A stretch of 59,990 nucleotides of DNA from the NCBI GenBank assembly GCA_017463205.1, contig JAFTPQ010000011.1, positions 1-59,990 of the forward strand, in the 5' to 3' direction. Source of the DNA: Clostridia bacterium (GTDB taxonomy: Bacteria; Bacillota; Clostridia; Christensenellales; Borkfalkiaceae). The position numbers and the translations under genes were made by a program. The notes beneath the pieces were generated by a model, which ran no database searches, was not told the DNA's origin, and saw only the letters and a list, made by a program, of their open reading frames with translations. Positions 7,985-19,777 of this stretch are shown here, piece by piece. Numbering within the stretch: position 1 is the stretch's first letter; every line of letters begins with the position of its first letter.

Positions 7985-8186
7985 TGGCAACTGCTAAGGG
8001 AAGATTGCAGAAGATGAACGGATTTTGTTCGACCGAAGGAGTAAAGCTCTCAGGTGGCTGAAAGGCTGATAACTGCAATCGGATAGCACTCCGGAGAATC
8101 TCGTATCAAACGGGTGCCGAAGGGGCAAAACGGCGTTCGGTTTATCCTATCCGCCGTTAATCTCTCAGGCAAAAGGACAGAGTCGA
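7985..8186 (+). promoter_or_regulatory. Tandem glycine riboswitch
   Basis: Two glycine aptamers in series. The first contains GACCGAAGGAGTAAAG and then CTCTCAGGTGGCTGAAAGG; the second contains GTGCCGAAGGGGCAAAA and then CTCTCAGGCAAAAGGACAGA. These are the conserved core and the 'CTCTCAGG..AAAGGACAGAG' end of the class. A terminator-type hairpin lies about 115 bases downstream, before the symporter start. Glycine binding would decide whether that hairpin forms. This indicates that the downstream AGCS symporter handles glycine or alanine, in export or uptake. Confidence 0.93.
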
Positions 8187-8300
8187 TTGCTTTTTATTGG
8201 GTTTGTGTTTTCGCTGTTTTTGTTTTTGCAAAAAAAGGGAATTTTATTGTTCAACGCATCCCTGCCCCTCTCGTTTGAGGGGTAAAAACACTTGACTTGA

Positions 8301-8336
8301 ACGGAGTGATTTGGAAAGATCGCTCTGTTTTTTATT
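8301..8336 (+). terminator. Riboswitch expression-platform terminator
   Basis: ACGGAGTGAT and ATCGCTCTGT pair over 10 positions (two G-T pairs) and are followed by TTTTTATTTT. A smaller CCCCTC/GAGGGG hairpin lies just upstream (8264-8282) and may be part of the switch. No alternative antiterminator was worked out. Confidence 0.7.
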
Positions 8337-8398
8337 TTCGAGGAGCGATGGCGGTGTGAAAAATAAACGGTCGGGATTTCCGACGAAGGAGCTATAGT

Positions 8399-9979
8399 AT
8401 GTGGGATAAAATTATAGGCGTTATTGCAGAGGTCAATTCGTTTGTCAACGGATTGGTTTGGGGTTGGCCGATGATCGTACTGATTTTGGGTACGGGAATT
8501 TTGCTGACGGTATTGACGAAAGCGTTGCAGGTGCGAAAATTCGGCACGACGTGGAAAGAAACCATCGTAGCGACGTTGAAAGGCAGCAAAAAAAAGAAAG
8601 GCGCATCGGAAAAGGAAAACTCCGTTTCGCCGTTTGAGGCGTTTGCCACCGCCATTTCCGGTACGGTGGGTACGGGGAATATTGTCGGGGTGACGTCGGC
8701 GATTATGACAGGCGGCCCCGGCGCGGTGTTTTGGATGTGGGTTTCCGCGTTTTTCGGAATGATCACCAATTATGCGGAAAACGTGTTGGGTATGTATTTC
8801 CGTAAAAAAGAACACAACGGCGATTTTTCGGGCGGCCCTGCGTATTATTTATCAGAAGGCTTAAGCGGTTTTGCAAAAGGAAAATGGAAGGCATTTTTCA
8901 AAACTTTTGGGAAGATACTCGGCGTTGCGGCGGCGGTGTTCTGTACGTTTGCGGCGATCGGCATGAGCGGCGTGCAAACGAACAAGATATCCGCAACCTT
9001 TCAAAGCGCGCTCGGCGGCGATCCGCAAGTGATCGCGATCGTTGTCGGCGTGATCGTGGCGGCGGTGTTGGGCTTGATCGTTTTGGGCGGTATTAAAAGT
9101 ATCGGTCGAGTGGCGTCCTTTCTTGTGCCGTTTATGTCGTTGCTGTTTATTTTGATGTCGTTGGCGGTGATCGTTGCCAACGTTACGATGGTCGGCACGG
9201 CGTTTGCGTTGATCTTTAAAAATATGTTTTCTTTTCAAGCGGCAGTCGGCGGCGTGACGGGGTTCGCGTTTTCGCAAATCATTCAAAAGGGCTTGGCGCG
9301 CGGCGTATTTTCCAATGAAGCGGGGCTGGGTTCTTCGGTGATCGCGTACAGCGCGTCGGAAACGTGCGAGCCTGTAAAACAGGGGCTTTGGGGAGTATTC
9401 GGTGTGTTTTTCGACACGTTTGTCATCTGTACGCTGACGGCGTTGGTCGTGTTGGTCAGCTTTGGCGATTCTGTGGGAATGACGACGGTTTTGTATGCGC
9501 CCGGTTCGGTCGATACCACGGTGGCGATGAACGCTTTCGAAGGTGTGTTCGGCGGATTTGGTACGGCGGTGTATTCGGTAATTTTGCCGCTGTTTGCGTT
9601 TACCACCATCTTGGCTTGGTCGTATTACGGGGAAAAATCGGTGGATTATCTGTTCCGCAAGACGGGAGAGCGGGGCAGGAAGATCGCTACCAGCGTGTTT
9701 AAAGTGGCGTACGTGCTGTTGGTTATCGTTTCGGCAGTGATCGACGGGGAGTTGGCTTGGGCGATTTCGGATACCTTCAACGGTTTGATGGCGTTGCCAA
9801 ATTTGATCGGTTTGGTGTTGATGAGCGGTTTGGTCGTTAAGATCACGAAAAATTATTTCGACAGAAAAAAAGGGGTGGACGTGAAACCTTTGCTTTCTGC
9901 CTATCTCGAACAAAACGATGAATTTATTGCCGAATTGGCGGCGGAAAACGAGGCGGAAGAAAGCTCCGACGCCGAATAA
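8399..9979 (+). CDS. Sodium:alanine (glycine) symporter, AGCS family
   Basis: A 526-residue membrane protein with about 11 helices of the alanine-or-glycine:cation symporter family (AlsT/DagA/AgcS). Family landmarks are FEAFATAISGTVGTGNIVGV (about residues 80-99), GPGAVFWMWVSAFFGM, the basic KGLARGVFSNEAGLGSS segment (about 300-316) and TTILAWSYYGEKS (about 402-414). It carries small neutral amino acids together with Na+ across the cytoplasmic membrane. Preceded by a tandem glycine riboswitch, so glycine is the probable regulating ligand and likely a substrate. The ATG has GAAGGAG upstream. The C-terminal 25 residues are a very acidic tail. Confidence 0.95.
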   Translation: MWDKIIGVIAEVNSFVNGLVWGWPMIVLILGTGILLTVLTKALQVRKFGTTWKETIVATLKGSKKKKGASEKENSVSPFEAFATAISGTVGTGNIVGVTSAIMTGGPGAVFWMWVSAFFGMITNYAENVLGMYFRKKEHNGDFSGGPAYYLSEGLSGFAKGKWKAFFKTFGKILGVAAAVFCTFAAIGMSGVQTNKISATFQSALGGDPQVIAIVVGVIVAAVLGLIVLGGIKSIGRVASFLVPFMSLLFILMSLAVIVANVTMVGTAFALIFKNMFSFQAAVGGVTGFAFSQIIQKGLARGVFSNEAGLGSSVIAYSASETCEPVKQGLWGVFGVFFDTFVICTLTALVVLVSFGDSVGMTTVLYAPGSVDTTVAMNAFEGVFGGFGTAVYSVILPLFAFTTILAWSYYGEKSVDYLFRKTGERGRKIATSVFKVAYVLLVIVSAVIDGELAWAISDTFNGLMALPNLIGLVLMSGLVVKITKNYFDRKKGVDVKPLLSAYLEQNDEFIAELAAENEAEESSDAE

Positions 9980-10068
9980 TTCAAACGGCGCAAAAGGGAA
10001 ACCGTGTTTTTCATTTTGTTAAAAAGGTGAATTTTTTTGAAAAATTGCCGAAATATGCGTCTAAACGG

Positions 10069-10097
10069 TTGACTTCCCGTTTTCAGAGTGCTATCAT
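10069..10097 (+). promoter_or_regulatory. Promoter of ilvE
   Basis: -35 TTGACT, a 17-base spacer and -10 TATCAT, 65 bases before the ilvE ATG. Confidence 0.7.
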
Positions 10098-10161
10098 TAT
10101 ATAAATAAATTAAAGTATACAGTTTAATGCAAAAAACGCATTAAATAAGAGGGAGGGTTTT

Positions 10162-11223
10162 ATGGAAATCAGAATAGAAAAAACGACGACTCCCAACGTG
10201 ATGCCGCCGGAAGATCGATTGGGATTTGGGAAGGTGTTCACCGACCATATGTTTGTGATGGAATACACCGAAGGGGAAGGTTGGAAAGATGCGAGGATCG
10301 TTCCGTTTGGGCGGATATCCTTACACCCTGCGTCTACGGTGTTGCATTACGGCGCGGAAATTTTTGAGGGATTGAAGGCGTACCGTCGCGCGGACGGCGG
10401 CGTACAGTTGTTTCGCCCGATGGAAAACATCAAACGTATGAATCGCTCTGCCGAGCGTATGAGTTTGCCCTTATTAAACGAAACAGACGCATTGGAAATT
10501 TTGACGACGTTTGTAAAAATGGAAGAAAGATGGGTGCCGAAATCGTTTGGTACGTCGTTGTATTTACGTCCCTTTTTGTTTGGGAATGACGAATCGCTTG
10601 GCGTACACGCTGTAAAAAACGCAACGTTTATGCTGATCGCGTCACCCAGCGGCAGTTATTATGCCGAGGGGATCGATCCCGTAAAAATCATGATCGAAAG
10701 TGAAGACGTGCGTACGGTGCGCGGCGGTACGGGGTATGCAAAATGCGGCGGCAACTATGCGGCGAGTACGCGCGCAGGCGAGCGGGCGGCAAAAAAAGGG
10801 TATACGCAAGTGTTGTGGTTAGACGGCGTTGAACGCAAATACATTGAAGAAGTGGGCGCGATGAACGTGATGTTTAAAATCGATGGAAAAATCGTAACGC
10901 CTGCGCTGACCGGCTCGATTTTGCCCGGTATCACGCGGAAAAGCTGTATCGAAGTGTTGCGTTCGTTGGGGTATACCGTAGAAGAACGGTTGTTGTCCGT
11001 GGACGAATTGGTTTCCGCGATGGAAAGCGGCGCGTTGGAAGAAGCGTGGGGTTGCGGAACGGCGGCGGTGGTGTCGCCCATCGGACAGCTTGCTTACGGC
11101 GAAAAAGAATACGTGATCGGGGAAGGCAAGATCGGCGCGGTAACGCAAAAATTATACGATATTTTGACGGGCATACAGTGGGGAAAAACGGACGATCCGT
11201 TCGGATGGGTATACCCGTTGTAA
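10162..11223 (+). CDS. ilvE: Branched-chain amino-acid aminotransferase
   Basis: A 353-residue class IV PLP aminotransferase that makes the final transamination step to Leu, Ile and Val. Landmarks are LHYGAEIFEGLKAYR (about residues 60-74), YLRPFLFG, the GGTGYAKCGGNYAAS segment whose Lys (about residue 194) binds PLP, the WLDGVERKYIEEVGAMN motif (about 220-236), and LTGSILPGITRKS in the phosphate-binding region. It has its own promoter and lies directly upstream of the T-box-controlled leu/ilv operon, so it may escape the leucine control that acts on the rest. GGGAGGG precedes the ATG. Confidence 0.96.
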   Translation: MEIRIEKTTTPNVMPPEDRLGFGKVFTDHMFVMEYTEGEGWKDARIVPFGRISLHPASTVLHYGAEIFEGLKAYRRADGGVQLFRPMENIKRMNRSAERMSLPLLNETDALEILTTFVKMEERWVPKSFGTSLYLRPFLFGNDESLGVHAVKNATFMLIASPSGSYYAEGIDPVKIMIESEDVRTVRGGTGYAKCGGNYAASTRAGERAAKKGYTQVLWLDGVERKYIEEVGAMNVMFKIDGKIVTPALTGSILPGITRKSCIEVLRSLGYTVEERLLSVDELVSAMESGALEEAWGCGTAAVVSPIGQLAYGEKEYVIGEGKIGAVTQKLYDILTGIQWGKTDDPFGWVYPL

Positions 11224-11293
11224 AAAATTTCAGTTTTTTCCTGTGTTTTCCGAGGAAACGCATTGAAAAACGAGGGAAATAATATTGTTTCAC

Positions 11294-11322
11294 TTGACAA
11301 AATCGAAAAAAAAGGATATAAT
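11294..11322 (+). promoter_or_regulatory. Consensus promoter of the leu/ilv operon
   Basis: A perfect -35 TTGACA, a 17-base spacer and a perfect -10 TATAAT: the best sigma-A promoter in the window. It lies just before the T-box leader. Confidence 0.9.
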
Positions 11323-11339
11323 ACAATATATAAAATAGA

Positions 11340-11632
11340 AAAGGCAATGACGGGAATTAAAATCTTTTAAGTGCGCTTGACAGAGAATCGGCGGTTGGTG
11401 AAAGCCGATAGGTCTTTTAAGAATATGACTCATCCCCGAGCCGCCGAGAGAACGGCGAAGGCAGTTTCGCTTATTAGATTCGGACGGGTTCTCCCGTTAT
11501 AGAGAAAGTCTTTTCAGACGCAAAGCGGATGGTTTTACCGTCAATCGGAGTGGTACCGCGGAGTGGAATAATCTTCGTCTCTTTCGGATAGCGCAATAAG
11601 TGCGCTTATTTGAAAGAGGCTTTTTTATAGAA
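11340..11632 (+). promoter_or_regulatory. T-box leader, leucine specific
   Basis: The T-box core TGGTACCGCGG is at 11551-11561. Stem I shows AGAGAATCGGCGGTTGGTG...AAGCCGATAGG and the specifier region GAATATGACTCATCC, giving the codon CUC (Leu) at 11429-11431. The leader ends in a terminator stem. Uncharged tRNA-Leu would pair with the specifier and the UGGU bulge, favour the antiterminator and allow leuA transcription. This puts the whole biosynthetic operon under leucine starvation control. Confidence 0.93.
11578..11626 (+). terminator. T-box leader terminator
   Basis: TCTCTTTC and GAAAGAGG form the base of a long stem with an inner GCGCA/TGCGC helix, followed by CTTTTTT. It is mutually exclusive with the antiterminator carrying the T-box sequence. 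Confidence 0.85.
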
Positions 11633-11693
11633 TAAAGTTCTGTGACGTAGCCCGAAAATGAAAGAACGGGCGGATGAGCAAGGAAAGAAAAAT

Positions 11694-13358
11694 ATGAAAA
11701 ATAATCAAAAATACGTAAAACAATATTTTGAACCGCAAGGCGTATCGATGGATTGGACGAAGCGTTCGGCAATCGATCAGCCGCCGATTTGGTGCAGCGT
11801 CGATCTACGCGACGGAAATCAGGCGTTGATCATTCCGATGAGTTTGGAAGAAAAACTCGAATTTTTCAAGCTGCTTTGTCGGATCGGATTTAAAGAGATA
11901 GAGATCGGTTTTCCTGCGGCAAGCGAAACGGAATACGAATTTTGTCGAAAATTGATTGAAGAAGATTTGATCCCCGACGATGTGACGATACAGGTGTTGA
12001 CGCAGTCGCGCGAACATATCATCGCCAAAACGTTTGAGGCGTTGAAAGGGGCGAAGCGGGCGATCGTGCATTTGTACAATTCGACGTCGGTAGCGCAAAG
12101 ACAGCAGGTATTTAAACGGGAAAAGCAAGAAATTATCGATATTGCCGTATTCGGGGCTAAACTTTGCGAAGAATACCGCAACAAGGCGGACGGAGAAATT
12201 ATTTTTGAATATTCCCCTGAAAGTTTTACGGGAACAGAGCCTGAATTTGCAGCGGAGATCTGCAACGCCGTGCTGGATATTTGGAAACCGACGGCGGACA
12301 GAAAAGCGATCATCAATTTACCCGTTACGGTGGAACATTCGATGCCTCACGTATACGCCAACCAAGTGGAATATATGTGCAAAAATTTAAAAAACAGGGA
12401 AAACGTCATCATTTCTCTGCATCCGCATAACGACCGCGGTTGCGCCGTGGCGGACAGTGAAATGGGCTTGCTTGCCGGGGGCGACCGTATCGAAGGTACG
12501 TTGTTTGGAAACGGCGAGCGTACGGGAAACGTGGACGTGATCACGCTTGCGCTGAATATGTATTCGCAAGGGATCGATCCCAAACTCGATTTTTCCGATT
12601 TGCCCAACGTGACGGCTGTGTACGAGCGCGTCACCCGTATGAAAGTGAGCGAACGGCAACCGTACAGCGGCGCGTTGGTATTTGCGGCGTTTTCGGGTTC
12701 GCATCAAGACGCGATCGCAAAGGGTATGAAATATCGGGAGGAGGAAAACATAAGCGCATGGACGGTGCCTTATCTCCCGCTCGATCCTGCCGACGTGGGC
12801 AGGGTGTACGAGGCGGACGTTATCCGCATCAATTCGCAATCGGGAAAGGGCGGCATCGGGTATATTCTCGAAACGCAATTCAAGTTTGTATTACCGCCGA
12901 AAATGCGCGAGGTGTTCGGGTATCATATCAAAAATATTTCCGATCGCGCGCATAAAGAATTGTCGCCGCAAGAAGTGTTTGATATTTTCCAAAGGGATTT
13001 CGTCAATTTGGAAGGGAAACTACGGTTGGTAAACACCGAATATAAAGCCGTGAACGCAGACATGGTGTGCGGTAATTTGAAAATAGATTATAACGGTAAG
13101 ATATACGAAACGCAGGCAAACGGGAACGGTCGGTTAGACTGTGTTTCCAATGCGATCAGGCAAGTGTTGGGCAAAGAATACGTATTGGAAAGCTATGTAC
13201 AGCACGCGTTGGAGGAAAAATCGTCCTCGAAAGCGGCGTCGTACGTATGCATTTTGGCAAACGGAAAAGCGTATTGGGGCGCAGGGGTACACAGCGATAT
13301 TATGACGTCTTCTGTCTATGCCTTGCTGTCGGCAGTGAATAGAATGTTGACGGAATAA
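11694..13358 (+). CDS. leuA: 2-isopropylmalate synthase
   Basis: A 554-residue enzyme that condenses 2-ketoisovalerate and acetyl-CoA in the first committed step of leucine synthesis. The N-terminal DRE-TIM barrel contains CSVDLRDGNQAL (about residues 34-45) with the metal-binding Asp and catalytic Arg, and SLHPHNDRGCAVAD (about 241-254) with the metal-binding His pair. The C-terminal LeuA dimerisation/allosteric domain covers about residues 420-550. The length and sequence fit the long type of LeuA seen in actinobacteria, yeast and some Clostridia. I use the ATG giving MKNNQKYVKQ, preceded by AAGGAAAG; a start 36 bases upstream is in frame but not supported by family comparison. Confidence 0.96.
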   Translation: MKNNQKYVKQYFEPQGVSMDWTKRSAIDQPPIWCSVDLRDGNQALIIPMSLEEKLEFFKLLCRIGFKEIEIGFPAASETEYEFCRKLIEEDLIPDDVTIQVLTQSREHIIAKTFEALKGAKRAIVHLYNSTSVAQRQQVFKREKQEIIDIAVFGAKLCEEYRNKADGEIIFEYSPESFTGTEPEFAAEICNAVLDIWKPTADRKAIINLPVTVEHSMPHVYANQVEYMCKNLKNRENVIISLHPHNDRGCAVADSEMGLLAGGDRIEGTLFGNGERTGNVDVITLALNMYSQGIDPKLDFSDLPNVTAVYERVTRMKVSERQPYSGALVFAAFSGSHQDAIAKGMKYREEENISAWTVPYLPLDPADVGRVYEADVIRINSQSGKGGIGYILETQFKFVLPPKMREVFGYHIKNISDRAHKELSPQEVFDIFQRDFVNLEGKLRLVNTEYKAVNADMVCGNLKIDYNGKIYETQANGNGRLDCVSNAIRQVLGKEYVLESYVQHALEEKSSSKAASYVCILANGKAYWGAGVHSDIMTSSVYALLSAVNRMLTE

Positions 13359-13391
13359 AACGGTTGACTGAGAGAACAAGGAGAAAAAATT

Positions 13392-15077
13392 ATGAAATTG
13401 AACGGAGCGCAAATTTTAATTCAAACGCTCATCGAACAAGGGGTAAGCGACGTGTTCGGGTATCCCGGTGGGCAAGTTATCAATATTTACGACGCTCTTT
13501 ACGAGTATAGGGACAAGATCAATCACGTATTGACTGCGCACGAACAGGGCGCGGCGCACGCGGCGGACGGGTATTCACGCGCGACGGGGAAAGTGGGGGT
13601 GTGTATCGCCACCAGCGGACCGGGGGCAACCAATTTGGTGACGGGGATCGCAACGGCAATGCTCGATTCCATTCCCATGGTCGCGATCACGGGGAACGTA
13701 CCCTGTTCGCTGATCGGGAAAGACAGTTTTCAAGAAATCGACATTACGGGCGTGACGTTGCCCATTACGAAACACAACTATTTCGTGACGGACGTAAACA
13801 AGTTGGCGGACACGTTGCGCGAGGCGTTTTCTTTGGCGAAGTCGGGTAGACCGGGGCCTGTGCTTGTCGATATTCCCAAGGACGTGCAGGTGGCGTCGTG
13901 CGAATACGAACGACACGCCGTGGTGGATAAAATTCCTCTGCCGAAAGTGAAACAGGAATATATCGAACGGGCGGCGGAAATGATCAAAGAGTCGCAACGT
14001 CCGTATGTTTATATCGGCGGCGGCGCGGCAGGGCTCGGTTTGGGAAAAGAGATTGTCGAATTTGCTGGAAAAATAGACGGTGCGATCGGCTGTACGTTTA
14101 TGGGCTTGTCCGCCGTACCGCAAGAAAACGAACGTTTTTTGGGTATGCAGGGTATGCACGGGCATTACGCGTCGTCGATGGCGCAAGACGAGGCAGATCT
14201 TATCATCGGGCTGGGCGTGCGCTTTTCGGACAGAGCAACGGGGAACGTTGCGAAATTTGCGAAAAAAAGTAAGATCATACAGATCGATCCCGATTGCGCG
14301 GAGATCAATAAAAACATTCGCGTAGATCTGGGGATCGTGGGCGATATGCGGGACGCGTTTAAGCGGATCGCGATGTGTTGCGAAAAGAAGAGCAATCCCG
14401 CTTGGATCGCGCGCGTAAACGAGTTGAAAAAGCAAGAGGAGATCTTGGAAGAAGAGATTGCGGCAGCGTCTACCGTACCGCTCTCTCCCAAACAGGCGTT
14501 TGATATCATCAACGAATTGAAACCTGCCAAAACGGTGATTGCCACCGACGTGGGGCAACATCAAATGTGGACGGCGCAATACGTGAAATTTGACGGTCCT
14601 CGTCGCTTTGCCTCCAGCGGCGGTTTGGGAACGATGGGGTTTGGCTTGGGCGCGGCGATCGGCGCGTACGTTGCGACGAAAGATCCCGTTATCCTGATCA
14701 CGGGCGACGGAAGCTTTGGTATGAACCTCAACGAATTGGCAACGGCGGTGTCGTATAAAATTCCGTTGGTGATCGTGTTGATGAACAACGGTGTATTGGG
14801 TATGGTGCGGCAGTGGCAAACGTTGTTCTTCGGAAAACGGTATTCGAATACGGTGTTGAACAGAAAAACGGATTTTATTGCGCTGGCAAAGGCGTTTGGC
14901 GCGGAAGGCTATCGGGCGGAAACCCTCGTTGAGTTCAGACGGGCGTTGACGGCGGCGTTGCAAGACATGAAGAAAGGAAAGACGGTGTTGATCGATCTGC
15001 GTATCGATAAAGACGAAATGGTGTTGCCGATGTTGCCTCCGGGTGGCGCGATCAGTGATATGATTACAAAAGTGTAA
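13392..15077 (+). CDS. ilvB: Acetolactate synthase, catalytic subunit
   Basis: A 561-residue thiamine-diphosphate enzyme that makes acetolactate or acetohydroxybutyrate, the first shared step of the Ile/Val pathway. The N-terminal Pyr domain has AHEQGAAHAADGYSRATGKVG with the catalytic Glu (about residues 47-67). The middle FAD/DHAP-like domain follows. The C-terminal PP domain has the thiamine motif GDGSFGMN ... IVLMNN (about residues 437-465). The gene starts 33 bases after leuA, with AAGGAG before the ATG, and is followed closely by the regulatory subunit ilvN. Nothing unusual is seen. Confidence 0.97.
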   Translation: MKLNGAQILIQTLIEQGVSDVFGYPGGQVINIYDALYEYRDKINHVLTAHEQGAAHAADGYSRATGKVGVCIATSGPGATNLVTGIATAMLDSIPMVAITGNVPCSLIGKDSFQEIDITGVTLPITKHNYFVTDVNKLADTLREAFSLAKSGRPGPVLVDIPKDVQVASCEYERHAVVDKIPLPKVKQEYIERAAEMIKESQRPYVYIGGGAAGLGLGKEIVEFAGKIDGAIGCTFMGLSAVPQENERFLGMQGMHGHYASSMAQDEADLIIGLGVRFSDRATGNVAKFAKKSKIIQIDPDCAEINKNIRVDLGIVGDMRDAFKRIAMCCEKKSNPAWIARVNELKKQEEILEEEIAAASTVPLSPKQAFDIINELKPAKTVIATDVGQHQMWTAQYVKFDGPRRFASSGGLGTMGFGLGAAIGAYVATKDPVILITGDGSFGMNLNELATAVSYKIPLVIVLMNNGVLGMVRQWQTLFFGKRYSNTVLNRKTDFIALAKAFGAEGYRAETLVEFRRALTAALQDMKKGKTVLIDLRIDKDEMVLPMLPPGGAISDMITKV

Positions 15078-15089
15078 GAGGTGAAACGT

Positions 15090-16672
<1,583 letters not shown>

Positions 16673-16746
16673 TCGGAGAAATTCGGGAACAGCCTGTCGG
16701 CAGACGTAAAAGGCAAAAAACGACGGTTATAAAAAGGAAAAAGTAT

Positions 16747-18405
16747 ATGATCAAAGAAACAATAGTAGACGGATTTCACAATGCTCCGCACAGATCGTTG
16801 TATCATGCGTTGGGTTTGACGGAAGAAGAACAGGCGCGGCCGTTGATCGGCGTGGTTTGTTCGTATAACGAGATCGTCCCCGGGCACACCAATTTGGATA
16901 AGATCGCGCAAGCGGTGAAATTGGGCGTGGCAATGGCGGGCGGCACGCCGATCATGTTCCCTGCCATCACCGTTTGCGATGGGATCGCTATGGGGCATAC
17001 GGGAATGAAATATTCGTTGGTCACGCGCGATCTGATCGCCGATTCGACGGAAGCGATGGTGATGGCGCACGGGTTTGACGGGTTGGTGATGATCCCCAAC
17101 TGCGATAAAAACGTACCCGGACTGTTGATGGCGGCGGCAAGATTGAATATCCCGACGGTGTTTGTCAGCGGCGGACCGATGTTAGCAGGGCGCGTAGGCG
17201 GAAAAAAACGCTCGCTGTCCAGTATGTTCGAGGCGGTCGGCGCGTACACGGCAGGGAAGATCAATGAAGAACAACTGACGGAGTTTGAAAGAAAAGTTTG
17301 TCCTACGTGCGGCTCGTGTTCGGGAATGTACACGGCAAATTCGATGAATTGTTTGACGGAAGTGTTGGGAATGGGTTTGCGCGGAAACGGCACGATCCCC
17401 GCAGTGTATTCTGCTCGTATCGAATTGGCGAAACATGCAGGTGTGCAAGTGATGGAACTTGTGAAAAAAAATATCCGTCCGCGCGATATTATGACGGCGG
17501 CGGCAATCAAAAACGCGATTACGGCGGATATGGCGCTGGGCTGTTCGACGAACAGTATGTTGCATTTGCCGGCGATTGCAAACGAATGCGGCGTTGCCTT
17601 CGATTTGGACGAAGTGAACGAGATCAGTGAGAAAACCCCCAATTTGTGTCATCTTGCGCCCGCAGGTCCTACGTATATGGAAGATTTAAACGAAGCGGGC
17701 GGCGTGTATGCCGTGATGAAGGAGTTGGAAGGTTTGGGTTTGTTGGATACAAGCGTGATGACGTGCACGGGCAAGACGTTGAAAGAAAACCTTTGCGGCG
17801 TGGAAAACTTAGATCCCGACGTGATCCGAAAGCCCCAAAATGCGTTTGGAAAAACAGGCGGTATCGCCGTATTAAAAGGCAATCTTGCGCCCGACGGTTG
17901 CGTAGTGAAACGCTCGGCGGTGGCTGCGGAAATGTTGACGCACGAAGGCCCTGCGAAAGTGTTTGAAAGCGAGGAGGAATGTATCGCGGCGATCTACGGC
18001 GGTAAGATCGTGAAAGGGGACGTGGTGGTGATCCGTTATGAAGGTCCTGCGGGCGGTCCCGGTATGCGTGAAATGCTTTCCCCGACGTCTGCGATTGCGG
18101 GAATGGGCTTGGACAAAGACGTAGCGTTGATCACAGACGGGCGTTTTTCGGGCGCGACGCGGGGGGCGTCTATCGGTCACGTTTCTCCCGAAGCGGCAAA
18201 CGGCGGCGCGATCGCATACGTGAAAGACGGCGATATCATTTCCATCGATATCCCCAACTATTCGATCGAATGGAAGATATCGGATGCGGAATTTGCGAAA
18301 CGCAAAGTGGAAACGCTCATCAAGAAAAAAGAAGTGAGCGGATATTTAAAGCGTTACGCAGCGCAAGTGAGTTCGGCAGACAAAGGCGCGATCATCAATA
18401 AATAA
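16747..18405 (+). CDS. ilvD: Dihydroxy-acid dehydratase
   Basis: A 552-residue Fe-S dehydratase that forms the 2-keto acids of Val and Ile. The cluster cysteines are in PNCDKNVPG (about residue 120) and [19 protein letters not shown] (about 180-198). The C-terminal domain has the conserved GGPGMREML (about 436-444) and [11 protein letters not shown] (about 462-472). The length is normal for the family. It follows ilvC by 74 bases with an AAAGGAAA site. Oxygen-sensitive cluster enzymes here and in LeuCD fit an anaerobe. Confidence 0.97.
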   Translation: MIKETIVDGFHNAPHRSLYHALGLTEEEQARPLIGVVCSYNEIVPGHTNLDKIAQAVKLGVAMAGGTPIMFPAITVCDGIAMGHTGMKYSLVTRDLIADSTEAMVMAHGFDGLVMIPNCDKNVPGLLMAAARLNIPTVFVSGGPMLAGRVGGKKRSLSSMFEAVGAYTAGKINEEQLTEFERKVCPTCGSCSGMYTANSMNCLTEVLGMGLRGNGTIPAVYSARIELAKHAGVQVMELVKKNIRPRDIMTAAAIKNAITADMALGCSTNSMLHLPAIANECGVAFDLDEVNEISEKTPNLCHLAPAGPTYMEDLNEAGGVYAVMKELEGLGLLDTSVMTCTGKTLKENLCGVENLDPDVIRKPQNAFGKTGGIAVLKGNLAPDGCVVKRSAVAAEMLTHEGPAKVFESEEECIAAIYGGKIVKGDVVVIRYEGPAGGPGMREMLSPTSAIAGMGLDKDVALITDGRFSGATRGASIGHVSPEAANGGAIAYVKDGDIISIDIPNYSIEWKISDAEFAKRKVETLIKKKEVSGYLKRYAAQVSSADKGAIINK

Positions 18406-18428
18406 AGAAAAAACGGCAATGCGTGCCA

Positions 18429-18446
18429 CCCAGGTATGCGTTGAAG
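18429..18446 (+). repeat. Dispersed motif copy between ilvD and leuC
   Basis: CCCAGGTATGCGTTGAAG, 19 bases before the leuC ATG and just before its AGAGGA site. It shares its core with the copies in front of the GH78, ilvA and uvrA genes. Confidence 0.55.
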
Positions 18447-18463
18447 TAGAAAGAGGATAAAAT

Positions 18464-19735
18464 ATGTCAATGACAATGACGCAAAAAATTCTTGCGGCGC
18501 ACGCAGGATTAGATAAGGTGGAGGCAGGGCAACTGATTTTGGTAAACGTCGATCGGGTGCTTGGCAACGATATCACTTCTCCCGTGGCGATCCGTGAGTT
18601 TGAAAAGCTTGGCGCAACGGAAGTGTTTGATAAAGACAAAGTGACGATGGTTATGGATCATTTTGCGCCGAATAAAGATATAAAAGCGGCAACGCAGTGT
18701 AAAATGTGTCGGGATTTTTGCGATCGGCATAACGTGACGCATTTTTACGACGTTGGGCAGATGGGGATTGAACACGCTTTATTGCCCGAAAAAGGCTTGG
18801 TGTTGCCCGGGGACGTTGTGATCGGCGCGGATTCGCACACTTGCACGTACGGTGCGTTGGGCGCATTTTCGACGGGAGTCGGTTCAACGGATATGGCGTG
18901 CGGTATGGCGACGGGAAAGGCTTGGTTTAAAGTGCCGTCTGCAATCAAATTTGTTTTAAAAGGCAAACTGAACAAATACGTTTCGGGCAAGGACGTCATT
19001 TTGCATATCATTGGCAAGATCGGGGTGGACGGCGCGCTGTATAAATCGATGGAATTTACGGGTGAAGGCGTGCACGCGTTGACGGTGTACGATCGTTTGA
19101 CGATTGCGAATATGGCGATAGAGGCAGGCGCAAAAAACGGCATTTTCGAGGTAGACGAAGAAACGGCGGCGTACGTGAAAGAACGTTCGACAAGAGTATT
19201 TACGGCGTATACCGCTGATGAAGACGCCGTATACGACGAAACGTACGAAATCGATCTTTCTCAAATCAAATCGACGGTGGCGTTTCCGCATTTGCCCGAA
19301 AACACAAAGACGTTTGATGAAATCGGCGATATAAAGATCGATCAAGCGGTTATCGGTTCTTGCACCAACGGGCATTATAAAGACCTTGCGGAAGCGGCGG
19401 ATATTTTCAAAGGCAGAAAGGTGGCGAAACACGTGCGCGCGATCGTCATTCCCGCCACGCAAGACATTTATTTAAAAGCGATGGAAAACGGGCTTTTGAA
19501 AATTTTCATCGAGGCGGGCTGTATCGTTTCGACGCCGACGTGCGGGCCGTGCTTGGGCGGTTATATGGGCATTTTAGCGGCAGGCGAACGGGCGGTGGCG
19601 ACCACCAACCGAAATTTTGTCGGGCGTATGGGACACGTGGAATCGGAAGTGTATTTGGCGTCGCCTGCGGTGGCTGCGGCAAGCGCGGTCATGGGCAAAA
19701 TTACAGACCCGTTACAAGTGGAAACATTGAAATGA
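18464..19735 (+). CDS. leuC: 3-isopropylmalate dehydratase, large subunit
   Basis: A 423-residue aconitase-family subunit that isomerises 2- to 3-isopropylmalate together with LeuD. The [4Fe-4S] cysteines are in [13 protein letters not shown] (about residues 298-310) and [14 protein letters not shown] (about 351-364). The substrate-binding [20 protein letters not shown] segment is at about 122-141. The short form (about 420 residues with a small separate LeuD) is the type usual in Clostridia and archaea. A rhamnosidase-like gene separates it from leuD, which is unusual for two obligate partners. Confidence 0.96.
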   Translation: MSMTMTQKILAAHAGLDKVEAGQLILVNVDRVLGNDITSPVAIREFEKLGATEVFDKDKVTMVMDHFAPNKDIKAATQCKMCRDFCDRHNVTHFYDVGQMGIEHALLPEKGLVLPGDVVIGADSHTCTYGALGAFSTGVGSTDMACGMATGKAWFKVPSAIKFVLKGKLNKYVSGKDVILHIIGKIGVDGALYKSMEFTGEGVHALTVYDRLTIANMAIEAGAKNGIFEVDEETAAYVKERSTRVFTAYTADEDAVYDETYEIDLSQIKSTVAFPHLPENTKTFDEIGDIKIDQAVIGSCTNGHYKDLAEAADIFKGRKVAKHVRAIVIPATQDIYLKAMENGLLKIFIEAGCIVSTPTCGPCLGGYMGILAAGERAVATTNRNFVGRMGHVESEVYLASPAVAAASAVMGKITDPLQVETLK

Positions 19736-19737
19736 AG

Positions 19738-19757
19738 CCACCATGTATGCGTTGAAA
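19738..19757 (+). repeat. Dispersed motif copy between leuC and the GH78 gene
   Basis: CCACCATGTATGCGTTGAAA starts two bases after the leuC stop codon. It is followed by AAAAGGAGAG, the ribosome-binding site of the next gene. It contains a five-codon micro-frame (ATG TAT GCG TTG AAA TAA) that is probably incidental. Confidence 0.55.
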
Positions 19758-19777
19758 TAAAAAGGAGAGCGGGAAGA

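Noticed and set aside
19742-19759. Leader peptide MYALK before the GH78 gene
   Set aside because: The same bases recur in other frames and inside genes, so a peptide-level function is unlikely; no hairpin with a terminator follows here.
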